Positions 16,679 to 24,736 are shown, counted from the stretch's first letter. The stretch is DNA of 46,052 nt from Pseudomonadota bacterium (GCA_005776725.1 SXOO01000082.1:1-46052); one strand, 5' to 3'. A program made the numbers and translations. Notes: generated by a model from the sequence alone, not told the origin.

Positions 16679-18181
16679 TCAGTTGCAGTCAGCGGCGCAG
16701 TTCGCCGCGGTCTCAGGACCGTCACACACGCCGTCGCCGCAGCACTTGGTCTGCCCGGGAGTACACGCCGGCGGTCCCCCGCCACCCGGGAGCTGCCCAC
16801 CGCCGCCATCGCCCTGCGTGAACGACGCGTCGGCGGTGTTGGTGGTGCAGCGTGGGATGTACGGGAAGGTAAGGGTCAGGACGTAGTGGTAGCCCGAGAC
16901 CACGTCTCCGTTCGCGTCCTCGTACACGCCGTTGCGGCCGTTGCACTGGTCCAGGTCTCCGCTGCCCGCCACGTACTCCCAGTCCGCGCCGAAGGTCCCG
17001 TCGTAGCTCCCGCCGGGGCCGGAGTCGCCGGACGGCCGCGTTCCGGACTTGAGCTGCCAGCTGGCGAGCATCTCGCGGACCTCGCTCTCCGGATCCGTGG
17101 CGTCCGCATGACCGAAGAGCGCGACGATCGGATGGCCGTCGGCGGCCCAGCCGATGAAGCGGACGGCAGGGGAGGTGGGCACGAAGCTCGTGGGGACGCC
17201 GTGGTAGTGGTAGGCGCCCGTCGGCTGGACGTGGGCAAGGTTGCAGTCGAGCCCGAGACCGTCCGGATGGAAGGTCTCGTCGCTGCCGCCGTTGGCGCTG
17301 AAGTAGTCGGTGGCCGTGCCGTACCGGAGGGCTTCGTAGCGCCAGCCGTTGTCGTCGTTCCAGGTCTCTGCCGTGCCGGGATCGAGCACGGCGCCCGAGG
17401 TGAGGATGCCGAAGTACTTGACCTGCCCGGACCCCGAGCCGCTCGGCGTGACGGGCACCTCGAAGCTGTAGCTCTGGGCGGAGATGGCGTTGGGGTTCCC
17501 GCTGTTCGGGAAGGGCCCGACATCGTGGGTGACCACGCCGTTCGCCGTGATGACCCGCTTGTCGGAGACGATGACCTCGGCGTACTCCGGCTCCGCGTCG
17601 AGCTCGCAGGAGAGCGCCTTGGCCGTGCGGGTGCACTCGAAGGCTTCGACGTTGCAGGTGGTGGTGGACCCGTCACAGACCGGCGTGGGGGTGGTGACCT
17701 CGCCCGGCTCTTCGCAAGTGAGCTCGACGCCGTCGGTGGCATCTGCGCCGTCGGTGGCATCTGCGCCGTCGGTGGCATCTGCGCCGTCGGTGGTATCTGC
17801 GCCGTCGGTCACATCTGCGCCGTCGGTGGCGTCTGCGCCGTCGGCCGCGGCGTCAGACGAATCTGCGCCGTCACCTGCGCCGTCGGTGGCATCGGTGCCG
17901 TCGGTGGCATCTGCGGCGTCGGTGGCATCAGTCGCGTCAGCCACGCTGTCGACGGCATCTGCGCCGTCGGTGGCGTCGGTGGCAGCGGTGCCGTCGGTGG
18001 CATCTGCGCCGTCGGTGGCATCGGTGCCGTCGGCGCTGTCGCTGCTTCCGTCGACCGCCACTTGCGTCGTGTCGGCTGTGGCGCCGCTCGAGCTCGACTC
18101 GGACTCACAACCGGCGGCTCCGGCAGCGAGAGAGAGAAAGATGAGGGTTCGCTTGGAGGTCGCGAGGAGGGATGACTTCAT
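16679..18181 (-). CDS. YHYH-domain lipoprotein with Asp/Thr/Ala repeat linker
   Basis: A 500-residue exported lipoprotein. The signal peptide KRTLIFLSLAAGAAGC ends in lipobox AAGC. Residues about 38-150 are a low-complexity linker of repeated ATDGAD/ATDGTD units encoded by an 18-bp DNA repeat. The globular part contains ISAQSYSFEVPVTPSG, FGILTSGAVLDPGTAETW, GLDCNLAHVQPTGAYHYHG (the YHYH motif), FIGWAADGHPIV, and DQCNGR. It ends with a Cys-rich knot (TKCCGDGVCDGPETAANC) of the type seen in myxobacterial secreted proteins. The YHYH domain has no assigned enzyme activity; the cluster of His, Cys and Asp and the downstream HupE suggest metal binding (inference). The ATG at 18181 has AAGAGG at about 8 bases; the GTG at 18190 is less likely. 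Confidence 0.85.
   Translation of the reverse strand: MKSSLLATSKRTLIFLSLAAGAAGCESESSSSGATADTTQVAVDGSSDSADGTDATDGADATDGTAATDATDGADAVDSVADATDATDAADATDGTDATDGAGDGADSSDAAADGADATDGADVTDGADTTDGADATDGADATDGADATDGVELTCEEPGEVTTPTPVCDGSTTTCNVEAFECTRTAKALSCELDAEPEYAEVIVSDKRVITANGVVTHDVGPFPNSGNPNAISAQSYSFEVPVTPSGSGSGQVKYFGILTSGAVLDPGTAETWNDDNGWRYEALRYGTATDYFSANGGSDETFHPDGLGLDCNLAHVQPTGAYHYHGVPTSFVPTSPAVRFIGWAADGHPIVALFGHADATDPESEVREMLASWQLKSGTRPSGDSGPGGSYDGTFGADWEYVAGSGDLDQCNGRNGVYEDANGDVVSGYHYVLTLTFPYIPRCTTNTADASFTQGDGGGGQLPGGGGPPACTPGQTKCCGDGVCDGPETAANCAADCN
17730..18050. repeat. Coding tandem repeat, 18-bp unit
   Basis: Imperfect tandem copies of GCCGTCGGTGGCATCTGC (plus-strand reading) inside the YHYH gene, with variants at two or three positions and some 15-bp and interrupted units. 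On the coding strand each unit reads Ala-Asp-Ala-Thr-Asp-Gly. It encodes a flexible, acidic linker between the lipid anchor and the YHYH domain. Copy number is likely to vary by slippage. Confidence 0.85.
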
Positions 18182-18190
18182 TGGGTGCAC

Positions 18191-18501
18191 CTCTTGGGGT
18201 GGGCTGGGTCCAGGCTGGGCGCTTGTGCAAGGGCGAAGCCAGCACGCGCAGGCGAGCTCTGATCAGCAATTCACATGGGTCCGAGGCCGCGGAGCTCCTC
18301 GGCCCGGTTCACTTCCGCGCTCTCGCGCTCCGGTGAATTTCGCGGGACTCAGCGTCTGCGAGGGAGACAGGTGGGCTTGTCGGCTGACAGGTCAGCTTTA
18401 CAGGACCGCTCGACAGGACCCAGAGGGCAGTGGAGCCATGCAGCTCGAGAGGGCGATTCGACGCGATCGCGCCGGCGGGACGGGCCCAACCGGGGTCGGC
18501 G
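18191..18501. other. Intergenic region upstream of the YHYH-hupE operon
   Basis: About 310 bp without a credible gene. It must contain the promoter of the YHYH gene and the 3' end of the fusion gene. Two inverted repeats are visible: GCTGACAGGTCAGC at 18383-18396 (6-bp arms, 2-base spacer) and a 20-bp palindrome centred on GGAGCTCC at 18285-18304 with one mismatch. They could be operators or, for the second, a terminator-like structure, but no T-tract follows on either strand. Confidence 0.4.
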
Positions 18502-20436
18502 CTAGCGGATCCCAGACCCTGGAACCACCTGGTCGCGCGGCGCCGCCCACACCTCCGCCAGCGTGTGGAATTCGCCCACCTCGCCGAACGCGTCCCAGCC
18601 CGCGCGGGCTACGTCGTTTGCGAGGGCGCGCGTGAACAGCGCGCCCGCCTCGGGCACCGGCGCTGTGGGTGTGACATCGGGGCGCCCGGCCACCGCCGAG
18701 AGCCGGCAGGGCACGCCGCTGGCCTCGAGATCGTCGAGCAGGTCGGCGTACGGGACCTGCCAGATCGGGTAGAGCAGGCGCAGCCCAGTGGTGGCCAGCT
18801 CCTCGTCGCGCCACGCGCGGATGTGCTCGAGGTGAAGGTCGCCAAACGCCAACGCGTCCGGCGCGAGGCCCTCTGAGCGCAGGATGGCGAGGCCATCCAT
18901 CACCCGCCGGAGGTACGGCGCGCCGGGGTGGAGGGGAACCCCGACGAGGTCGAGGTCAAGCCACGCCGCTTGCCTCACGACCGCGTGGATGGGGACCTCC
19001 TGGTGCGCCACGGTGCGTGTGGCCGCGTCGAAGGTGGTGAGCAGCACCACCCGCGAGGGGCGCTCCGGGGCGCGCAGCAGGGCCCGAAGCGCCAGAAGCG
19101 AGTCCTTGCCCCCGGACCAGAAGAGCACCGTGGAGGGGCCCGCGGCGTGCGTGGAGCGGTGGAGCAGGGCGGGCTGTTGGATCCGCCCGGCGCGGTCCTG
19201 CACGGCGGCATGCCCGTAGGGGCAGTGGCGGCAGCCGCAGCCGCAGCAGCGTCCTCGGCGCTCGAGGCCGAGCCGGGTGAACACGCGGAAGCCGGTGGCG
19301 GGATCGGTGTACTGCAGCGCCCCGGCCTCGCAGGCGGCGTCGTGAAGGGCCCAAACCGAGGAGCTGGGCTCCGCCGGCGGGGGGGCGGCCACGGCGGCGG
19401 CCTGGACGGGGGCCCAGCCGCCCTCGGGCGCCAGGTTCAGCCCCCGCAGGCGCTCCAGCACTTGGGGCTCCCGGGCGTGCGCGATGCGAGCGAGGATCGC
19501 CGCACCCTGCAGGATCGCGGGCGAGGGGCGCGCGAAGTAGCGGTTGCCGTCCAGCGCGTAGAGTCTGCCCTCCCGCACGGCGCGCAGCCCTCGGAAGCGT
19601 CGCCCCGCCTCGCTGGCTGCGTCGCCCAAGAGAGAGCGGACGTCGCGTACGTTGCGCTCGAGGTCGAAGCCGCAGCACCCCACCACGAGGGTGTCTGGAT
19701 CCGCCGCCTCGATCGCGTCCCAGGTGATCGTGGTGGACTTGTGGCCTTCCAGTTGCCAGGCCGGGCGCGCCCCGGCGGCCGTGACCTGCTCCGGGACCCA
19801 GTGTCCGCCTACGAAGGGCGGGTCGAGCCACTCCAGGAACAAGAGCGACGGCTCGGCGGAGCCCTCCACGGCCTGAGCGAGCGCCGCGAAGCCGTGGAGC
19901 AGACGGTCCCTGGCCGCGTAGCCCCGCTCGGGGACGCCGCAGGCCGCGCCCACGGTCTCCAGCGAGGCGGCAACCTCCGCCACGTTGTTGGGTTCGAGTG
20001 ACACGATGGTTGGCGCGCCGCCCTCGTATCCCAGCGAGTCGGCCAGGCTGCGGCACACGGACTCCACCTCCTCGGCGCTGGGTGCGCAGACGCTGCACAG
20101 CGCTTGCGTGAGCACCACGGTGGGGCGCGCTGTGCGGAGCGCGGCGGCGTCCAAGGTGTAGAGCGACGCGCCCTCGGCGAGCGACGCGCGAACGGCGGCG
20201 TCGATCTCGGCCTGCCCCAGCGGGGACGAGCCGTCCGCTCCGGCCGGCGGGCTCTCCACGAAGAGGCGCGTGCCCGTGACCCGCGGCACGCCGCGCGCGA
20301 GCACGGTCGCGAGGCCCTCAGGGTCTGGGCACACGTCGCACTCGTGCGTGACGCCGACCAGGTGGTCTGCGAGCCCGAGCGCGCCCACGATCTCGGTCGT
20401 GCTGGGGAGGAGCGAGAGAATGCGGTGCTCGTTCAC
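18502..20436 (-). CDS. Fusion: cobalamin-binding-like domain + DUF5522-like Cys-rich domain + PP-loop (diphthine-ammonia-ligase-like) domain
   Basis: A 644-residue protein with three parts. Residues 1-330 resemble BtuF/FepB-type helical-backbone binding proteins (RILSLLPSTTEIVGALG; GVTHECDVCP; IVSLEPN; VREGRLYALDGNRYFARP) but there is no signal peptide, so this half should be cytoplasmic. Residues about 355-420 carry a short domain like DUF5522 (ALQYTDPATGFRVFTRLGLERRG; CCGCGCRHCPYGH), which may bind a metal. Residues about 430-644 form an adenine nucleotide alpha-hydrolase/PP-loop domain with SGGKDSLLALRAL, ALAFGDLHLEHIRAWRDEEL and a YPIWQVPYADLL motif, as in diphthine-ammonia ligase-like enzymes, which use ATP to activate a carboxylate for amidation. 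The start is GTG at 20436 with a weak GAGG. Whether the enzyme acts on a corrinoid or on a translation factor is open. Single gene with about 120 bp upstream before the next gene. Confidence 0.83.
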   Translation of the reverse strand: MNEHRILSLLPSTTEIVGALGLADHLVGVTHECDVCPDPEGLATVLARGVPRVTGTRLFVESPPAGADGSSPLGQAEIDAAVRASLAEGASLYTLDAAALRTARPTVVLTQALCSVCAPSAEEVESVCRSLADSLGYEGGAPTIVSLEPNNVAEVAASLETVGAACGVPERGYAARDRLLHGFAALAQAVEGSAEPSLLFLEWLDPPFVGGHWVPEQVTAAGARPAWQLEGHKSTTITWDAIEAADPDTLVVGCCGFDLERNVRDVRSLLGDAASEAGRRFRGLRAVREGRLYALDGNRYFARPSPAILQGAAILARIAHAREPQVLERLRGLNLAPEGGWAPVQAAAVAAPPPAEPSSSVWALHDAACEAGALQYTDPATGFRVFTRLGLERRGRCCGCGCRHCPYGHAAVQDRAGRIQQPALLHRSTHAAGPSTVLFWSGGKDSLLALRALLRAPERPSRVVLLTTFDAATRTVAHQEVPIHAVVRQAAWLDLDLVGVPLHPGAPYLRRVMDGLAILRSEGLAPDALAFGDLHLEHIRAWRDEELATTGLRLLYPIWQVPYADLLDDLEASGVPCRLSAVAGRPDVTPTAPVPEAGALFTRALANDVARAGWDAFGEVGEFHTLAEVWAAPRDQVVPGSGIR

Positions 20437-20557
20437 GTGGCCTCACGGGCGGGGGGGGAGGGCGGCGCCGACTCGGCGTAAACACCCGATGGCCTACAGT
20501 ACACGTTTGGGTGACGTCGGGTACGAAGCAGGACGGCTGCTTGACTGGCTTGCCTCC

Positions 20558-21244
20558 TCACTCTGAGTTGGCGCCGTCGCCGAAGGCCTCCGTCAAGAGG
20601 TGCTCGCCGGCGGCGTCGAGCCACCATGCGTCAGCCTGCGCGGCCACGGCTCGTAGGAGCAGCGCGCTTGGCTCGGGAGCAGCCCCTGCGCTCTCCAGCG
20701 CGCCTCGTCCCCTTGTCTCCGCGCGCATGAGCAGCTGCCGCGCTTGCCCGCCGCCGCCAAGCTCGTCCAGCAGCTCTGCCGTGCCTTCCAGACCCTCGCG
20801 CTGCTCGTAGACCCGAGTGATCCACACCCGGCAGCCACTGGCGGCGGCCGCGGTCGCCTCCTCGGCCCAGCCGATCGCCATCGCTTCGAACGCGGGAGCC
20901 GCGATCGGCAAGTGCGGCGACCAGCTCTGCCGGTGGGGGACCGCCGCGTCCCAAGCTCGGGGCAAGCGGAATGCCGCCTCACCGAGGGGCGGGAGGGGCG
21001 CTCGAGCGGTGAAGCGGGCCACTTCGTCGACCACCAGCCTTACGCGTTGCTCCGCCTGGGCTACGTCCAGGGCGAGGCGCCGGTATGCGGCGAGCGCCCG
21101 CAGGGCCCCCCCGCCGCGGGGTGACCACTGGCGGAGCCCTTCGAGGTGCTCGGCCAGCTCCGGATCGGCGCGCCTCGCGTCGTCGATCACCTCGCTGGCG
21201 AGCTGCTCGATCCGTGTGCGCACGATTTGTGCGGGGTCACCCAT
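20558..21244 (-). CDS. Helical protein of unknown function, partner of sigma-like gene
   Basis: A 228-residue, Ala/Leu/Glu-rich, mainly helical protein without signal peptide or membrane segment. Segments such as RTRIEQLASEVIDDARRADP, RALAAYRRLALDVAQAEQRV and GWAEEATAAAASGCRVWITRVY are visible, but I do not recognise a family. The ATG at 21244 lies 58 bp inside the end of the upstream sigma-like gene, so the two are almost certainly co-transcribed and translationally linked. A role as its regulator (for example anti-sigma-like) is only an inference from position. It is the last gene of a ten-gene minus-strand run and is separated by about 120 bp from the fusion gene downstream. Confidence 0.66.
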   Translation of the reverse strand: MGDPAQIVRTRIEQLASEVIDDARRADPELAEHLEGLRQWSPRGGGALRALAAYRRLALDVAQAEQRVRLVVDEVARFTARAPLPPLGEAAFRLPRAWDAAVPHRQSWSPHLPIAAPAFEAMAIGWAEEATAAAASGCRVWITRVYEQREGLEGTAELLDELGGGGQARQLLMRAETRGRGALESAGAAPEPSALLLRAVAAQADAWWLDAAGEHLLTEAFGDGANSE

Positions 21245-22101
21245 GGAGGCGCTCCTTCGGGGCCCAGGTCTCGGCTGGCCTGGAGCGCGAACAGCTCGTC
21301 GACCAGCGCCTTGCGACGCTGGTGCACGTGGGGCGAGGCGCCGCCACCGCGCTGAAGGCCGTCGCACAACGTTCTATAGAGTCGAACGAAGCCTTGGTCC
21401 AGCGTGTTGCGCATACGCCGCTCGTCGGCGCCCAGTGGAGCTCCCATCCACGCGCGCAACACCCGGGTCCGCTCCTCGGGCTCGACCAGCGCCAGCCGCA
21501 GTCGGAGCTTCAGCAGCTCCACTCGCTTGTCGCGGTAGGTGTCTGCCGGAAGGAGGGGCTCGAGCAGACGCACCGCCAGACGTTCCGCTCGAGTCCGGTC
21601 GCGCCGATCGTCGCGACCGAGCGCGATGCGGCCGGCAGTGACGCCGGCTGTGGCCTCCTCGGGGGCCGGGTTTGCTGCGTACGGGTCTTCGAGGCCGTCG
21701 CGGCAGGCCGACAGCCGCGCGTTGAGGCGCTCCTCGTCTTCGAGTGATGCCTCCGCCATAAAGGTTACCTTGTTGCGCCACTGGACCCGGTGCCGCGCGC
21801 TCGCCACGGACGCGACCACCCGCTTGAGGTACAGCGTCAGGGCAGCGACAGGATTGGCCGCCTCGACCGAGCGCGTCTCCCACGCCTGGCCCTCGACGCG
21901 CGCTCGCTGGACCACCCGGGCGAGCGCCTCTTGCGCCAGATCTTCCGCGTCGGTTGCGCGCTGGTCACGCATGCGGAGCACACAGTGCGTCAGCCGGCGT
22001 GCCAGCGAGCGGAGGTGCGGTGCATTCCCCGACATCCGCGCGCTGCGCCACAGTCCGCGCCATTCGATGACAACGACGTCTTTGTCAACCGTTCTGACCA
22101 C
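21187..22101 (-). CDS. Sigma-70 region-2-like (ECF-like) regulator
   Basis: A 304-residue protein. From the GTG at 22101, residues about 28-110 match sigma region 2: HLRSLARRLTHCVLRMRD, then DAEDLAQEALARVV (compare DAEDlvQEvflrv), then AALTLYLKRVVASVASARHR, which corresponds to the core-binding and -10-recognition helices. The C-terminal half has a second helical unit (RVELLKLRLRLALVEPEERTR; NTLDQGFVRLYRTLCDG) that could be a divergent region 4 but lacks a clear helix-turn-helix. Start choice is open: GTG 22101 has GGAGGGGG just upstream, whereas ATG 22035 would leave a near-perfect 20-bp palindrome (22068-22087) as a promoter-proximal operator. It is overlapped at its 3' end by the helical unknown. 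It may control the cluster or act on a specific output. Confidence 0.72.
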   Translation of the reverse strand: MVRTVDKDVVVIEWRGLWRSARMSGNAPHLRSLARRLTHCVLRMRDQRATDAEDLAQEALARVVQRARVEGQAWETRSVEAANPVAALTLYLKRVVASVASARHRVQWRNKVTFMAEASLEDEERLNARLSACRDGLEDPYAANPAPEEATAGVTAGRIALGRDDRRDRTRAERLAVRLLEPLLPADTYRDKRVELLKLRLRLALVEPEERTRVLRAWMGAPLGADERRMRNTLDQGFVRLYRTLCDGLQRGGGASPHVHQRRKALVDELFALQASRDLGPEGAPPWVTPHKSCAHGSSSSPAR

Positions 22102-22271
22102 GCCCCCTCCACTGTGTTAGCAAAGCCCCACGCCCCCACACCATAGGCGTACCCGTACTGTTGGCTCACGTCGGCGCAAAGGCCGGCGAACGCCATCTTC
22201 TCGAGAAACAACGCTGCGTCGTGGAGAGGAGCATAACACACTTCGTGGCGTTTTTGCGGGGCGATGTTCAT
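21990..22271 (-). CDS. Possible small ORF between paralogue and sigma-like gene
   Basis: A 93-codon frame whose ATG (22271-22269) overlaps the stop of the preceding gene as ATGA, the usual coupling geometry. The first 60 residues (MNIAPQKRHEVCYAP; LFLEKMAFAGLCADVSQQYG) have a varied, non-biased composition, but third-position GC is lower than in the neighbours. The last third overlaps the sigma-like gene in another frame. It may instead be a spacer that holds the sigma gene's promoter. No family is recognised; call it tentative. Confidence 0.3.
   Translation of the reverse strand: MNIAPQKRHEVCYAPLHDAALFLEKMAFAGLCADVSQQYGYAYGVGAWGFANTVEGAWSERLTKTSLSSNGADCGAARGCRGMHRTSARWHAG
22068..22087. promoter_or_regulatory. 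20-bp near-perfect palindrome at the 5' end of the sigma-like gene
   Basis: TGACAACGACGTCTTTGTCA matches its reverse complement at 18 of 20 positions, with central GACGTC. The minus strand also reads TTGACA at its edge, a possible -35. It lies in the first codons if GTG 22101 is the start, or 34 bp upstream if ATG 22035 is used. It is a candidate dimer-binding operator. Confidence 0.45.
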
Positions 22272-22708
22272 TTTTTGCGTCGAGTCGTGGCGGCGCGCTG
22301 GAGCGGTTCCGGCGTGACCCGCAAGATCGTGGCCTTGAGGTTCGGCACTTCCCCGAGCAGGGCATCGCGGATCGGCTGGGCGAGGTTCAGCCCGTGGAGG
22401 CCATCGAACGCACGGAGCAGCGCCAAGTCCTCGGCTGGCAGCACGGTCTGAAGCCACTCCCAGCCCAGGGCCGAGGCGGACTCGAGGTCCCGCTCCGGCA
22501 CCCACCCACCGGTGCGCCCCGAGCGCGCGTCGATGAGCTGGTAAGTGCCGTCTGACGTGTCCACGATCGACACGGTGGCGCATTCGCCCACCGGGTAGTT
22601 GTGCGACATGCTGTCGCGCACCACACGGACCCGTTGTCCCGCCGCGAAGCGCGCCGGGGCCCCGTCATTCGGCCGGAAAATGTCGTTCAGGTCATCGATG
22701 CACGACAT
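22268..22708 (-). CDS. Small SH3-like protein, paralogue 1
   Basis: A 146-residue protein with the same two-part plan as its upstream neighbour. A short beta-rich segment (about residues 19-72) has QRVRVVRDS, SDGTYQLIDA and TGGWVPERDLE, like an SH3-type barrel. A helical segment follows with GWEWLQTVLPAEDLALLRAFDGL and RDALLGEVPNLKATILR. The tail is basic (RRKK). The start is decided by an excellent AAGGAGGTG at 22713-22721, and ATG 22708 overlaps the stop of paralogue 2 (TAATG). I do not recognise a named family. Position between the vWA-peptidase gene and the sigma-like gene suggests an adaptor or regulated substrate of that system (inference). Confidence 0.75.
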   Translation of the reverse strand: MSCIDDLNDIFRPNDGAPARFAAGQRVRVVRDSMSHNYPVGECATVSIVDTSDGTYQLIDARSGRTGGWVPERDLESASALGWEWLQTVLPAEDLALLRAFDGLHGLNLAQPIRDALLGEVPNLKATILRVTPEPLQRAATTRRKK

Positions 22709-23229
22709 TACACACCTCCTTCGCGCGTCCCGAAGACGAGCGCGTCCAGATCTCCCAGGTCGGGCTTCGGCTCCCCAGCGGCGGGCCTCGGGCTGGGGGG
22801 CCAGGTCCACGGGCGCTTTGGGCCGGCTTTGGAGCGCCGGGGTGCCGCGGTCACATCTCGCTGCGCGTCGCGCGCTCGCCGCACCGCTGCCTCGAGGTCG
22901 GGGAGCGTCTGGATGACGGCGTCGGCCACCTCTGCCCGCAACGAGAGCCGCTCGTGGCCGTCGAAGGCCTCGAGCAGCGCCCGCCCGGCCGGCGTCAGCG
23001 CGCTGCGCAGGAAGTCCCAGCCCACCGCGTGGTGCGGCACGAGCTTCTTGCGCGGTATCCAGCCGGTAGAGGTGCCGTCTTGCGTGGTGCATATGACGGT
23101 GCCGTCGCTCCGGTCCACACGCTCCACCACCAACAGCGCGCCGGCCGGGAGGTCGTCGTGAGCCGCCAGCAGGCGCACGCGCGTGTTGGCGGTGAGGCGA
23201 GACGGATCGAAGGGAGTCGGTCTGGGCAT
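22708..23229 (-). CDS. Small SH3-like protein, paralogue 2
   Basis: A 173-residue protein. Its first ~115 residues align with paralogue 1: TRVRLLAAHDDL, SDGTVICTTQDG and STGWIPRKKL for the barrel, then GWDFLRSALTPAGRALLEAFDGHERLSL-type helices and LPDLEAAVRRA. Shared landmarks are SDGT, GW-P-----L, GW--L, and LL-AFDG. It then has its own Pro/Arg-rich linker (PKRPWTWPPSPRP) and an acidic C-terminus (DLGDLDALVFG) missing in paralogue 1. The ATG at 23229 has GAGGAG about 8 bases upstream. It starts 49 bp after the vWA-peptidase gene on the same strand. Function unknown; the pair looks like an old tandem duplication with a changed tail. Confidence 0.75.
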   Translation of the reverse strand: MPRPTPFDPSRLTANTRVRLLAAHDDLPAGALLVVERVDRSDGTVICTTQDGTSTGWIPRKKLVPHHAVGWDFLRSALTPAGRALLEAFDGHERLSLRAEVADAVIQTLPDLEAAVRRARDAQRDVTAAPRRSKAGPKRPWTWPPSPRPAAGEPKPDLGDLDALVFGTREGGV

Positions 23230-23278
23230 TTGAGGGCTCCTCGAGTCGTGGCGCCGCTAGAGCGCGCGCCGGTTGTGG

Positions 23279-24736
23279 TCAGGTCGGGAGGTTGAGCGCC
23301 CACCGGTGGCGTCTCGATACCACCGGGTCGAAGGGCGTCGGGCCGGGGCGGCCCGGCGAGACGAGCGCGATCGCTACACCCGCGTCGCGGAGCGCTGCGA
23401 GTAGGCGCGGTTCCAGCTCGCCCTCGCCGTCGGTGATCAAGGCTGCACGGCGCGTTCGAGTGGCCAGGATGTGCTTCGCCACCACGTCGAACGACGTCCC
23501 GCCCGTAGACGGCACGGACCCCTGCCGAAGCTCGCGCACGGTTACCGGGAAGACCTCGGTCGAGAACGCCCAGATCGGCTCCGCCAGCCATGAGCGACCC
23601 CGCTCTCCCAGGTCGCCCACGATCGGCGGGAGGGCGTCCGACATGGACGCGCTGGCGTCGAGGTACAGCGTCACGCCGGCGAGCGCAGGGCTACTGGTGC
23701 GCTCGAGGCGCGCGAAGGGCAGGGCCCGGAGCCCGGCCGCATACTCCACCACCGCGCGCCGCCCCATGACGGTGCCGCCGTCTCCAGGGCCGCGCAGGGC
23801 GGCCGATTCCGCGTCTTCCACGGTGTTGGCGGCGGTCTCCGCCACGAACCGTCGAAGCCACCGAGTGAGGCGATCTTGCGGGCACGGCGTGACCCTCACC
23901 GTGTCGACGGGTCCACCAGCGCCCTGCCACGACTGATGCAGGGCCGCCTGCGCCTCGCGCGCCTCACCGGAGGCCCCGACGCCTGCGCGCGCGCTGCGCG
24001 GCTTCGGCAGCTGCTCCAGCAGCCCTTTCACGCGTGGCAGCGCCTCGGCGAGCTCGATCGTGCCAGTGCGGCCGCGCTCCTCCAGGGTGGCGTGCACCTC
24101 CGCCCACTCGCCCGGGCGGTATCTCGGCGCCGCGGGTGGCCGGGCGTGCTCGAACAGGCGCTCGCGCACCACGGCGTCGCCCCACCCTCGTGCGGCTGGG
24201 TAGCCGAGGCGCGCCGCCGCAACGTCCAGCGGCGTGAGCAGCGCCTCCACCGGATCTCTCAGGTCGCGCCGCCCCCAGAGACCGTCCACGCCGGTGAAAG
24301 CGCGCCCCATCGCGGGCCCCAGGAGGAACGCGTCGTTGATCGCGTCGGACGCGATATTGCTCGCCACGGCCTCCGCTGCGTCCTCGCTGGCCCAGAGGTC
24401 GCCGCGGACCAGGTGCAGCAGCTCGTGAGCCACCAAGAACGCGAGGTCGGCGTCAGCGCTCGCTTGTTCGGCGATGAAGCGTCGACCGAGCAGGATCTGG
24501 AACTCGCCCGCCCCGCCGCGCTCGGCGCGCTGGCCGTCGCTGGGCACGAAGCGGATCTGCGCCGTCGGGACGTCGGCCACGCCGAGCGTGACGCGGGGCC
24601 CGTCCGCCGCGCCGGGCAGCAGCGCGAATAGTCGGGTCAGCGCGCGCCGGCCCGTTGCGTAGGCCCGGCACCGCTCGATCAGGCGGGTCGCCTCGTCGGC
24701 TGGCGCCTGTCCCCCGGGACCCTGTCCGCGGCTCAC
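23279..24736 (-). CDS. vWA-like protein with HExxH-type peptidase motif (DUF2201-like)
   Basis: A 485-residue protein that pairs a metallopeptidase-like N-terminal domain with a C-terminal vWA-like domain. LAFLVAHELLHLVRGD at about residues 98-113 contains HELLH (HExxH zinc motif), followed by the helical ASNIASDAINDAFL. The vWA part starts near residue 350: LYLDASASMSD gives a DxSxS metal site, GGTSFD the threonine loop, and ALITDGEGE the third loop. The order matches the family annotated as metallopeptidase/DUF2201. The GTG at 24736 overlaps the MoxR gene's TGA (GTGA), so it is co-translated with the ATPase, and vWA proteins are classic partners of MoxR ATPases. Whether the zinc site is active here is unknown. 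The much longer in-frame reading to 26320 is antisense-free but overlaps moxR and is rejected. Confidence 0.85.
   Translation of the reverse strand: MSRGQGPGGQAPADEATRLIERCRAYATGRRALTRLFALLPGAADGPRVTLGVADVPTAQIRFVPSDGQRAERGGAGEFQILLGRRFIAEQASADADLAFLVAHELLHLVRGDLWASEDAAEAVASNIASDAINDAFLLGPAMGRAFTGVDGLWGRRDLRDPVEALLTPLDVAAARLGYPAARGWGDAVVRERLFEHARPPAAPRYRPGEWAEVHATLEERGRTGTIELAEALPRVKGLLEQLPKPRSARAGVGASGEAREAQAALHQSWQGAGGPVDTVRVTPCPQDRLTRWLRRFVAETAANTVEDAESAALRGPGDGGTVMGRRAVVEYAAGLRALPFARLERTSSPALAGVTLYLDASASMSDALPPIVGDLGERGRSWLAEPIWAFSTEVFPVTVRELRQGSVPSTGGTSFDVVAKHILATRTRRAALITDGEGELEPRLLAALRDAGVAIALVSPGRPGPTPFDPVVSRRHRWALNLPT

Noticed and set aside
17730..18050. CRISPR-like array
   Set aside because: Tandem units without unique spacers, in frame within a lipoprotein gene.
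20437..20557. Cobalamin riboswitch before the fusion gene
   Set aside because: Only about 120 bp, too short and without a recognisable B12 box.
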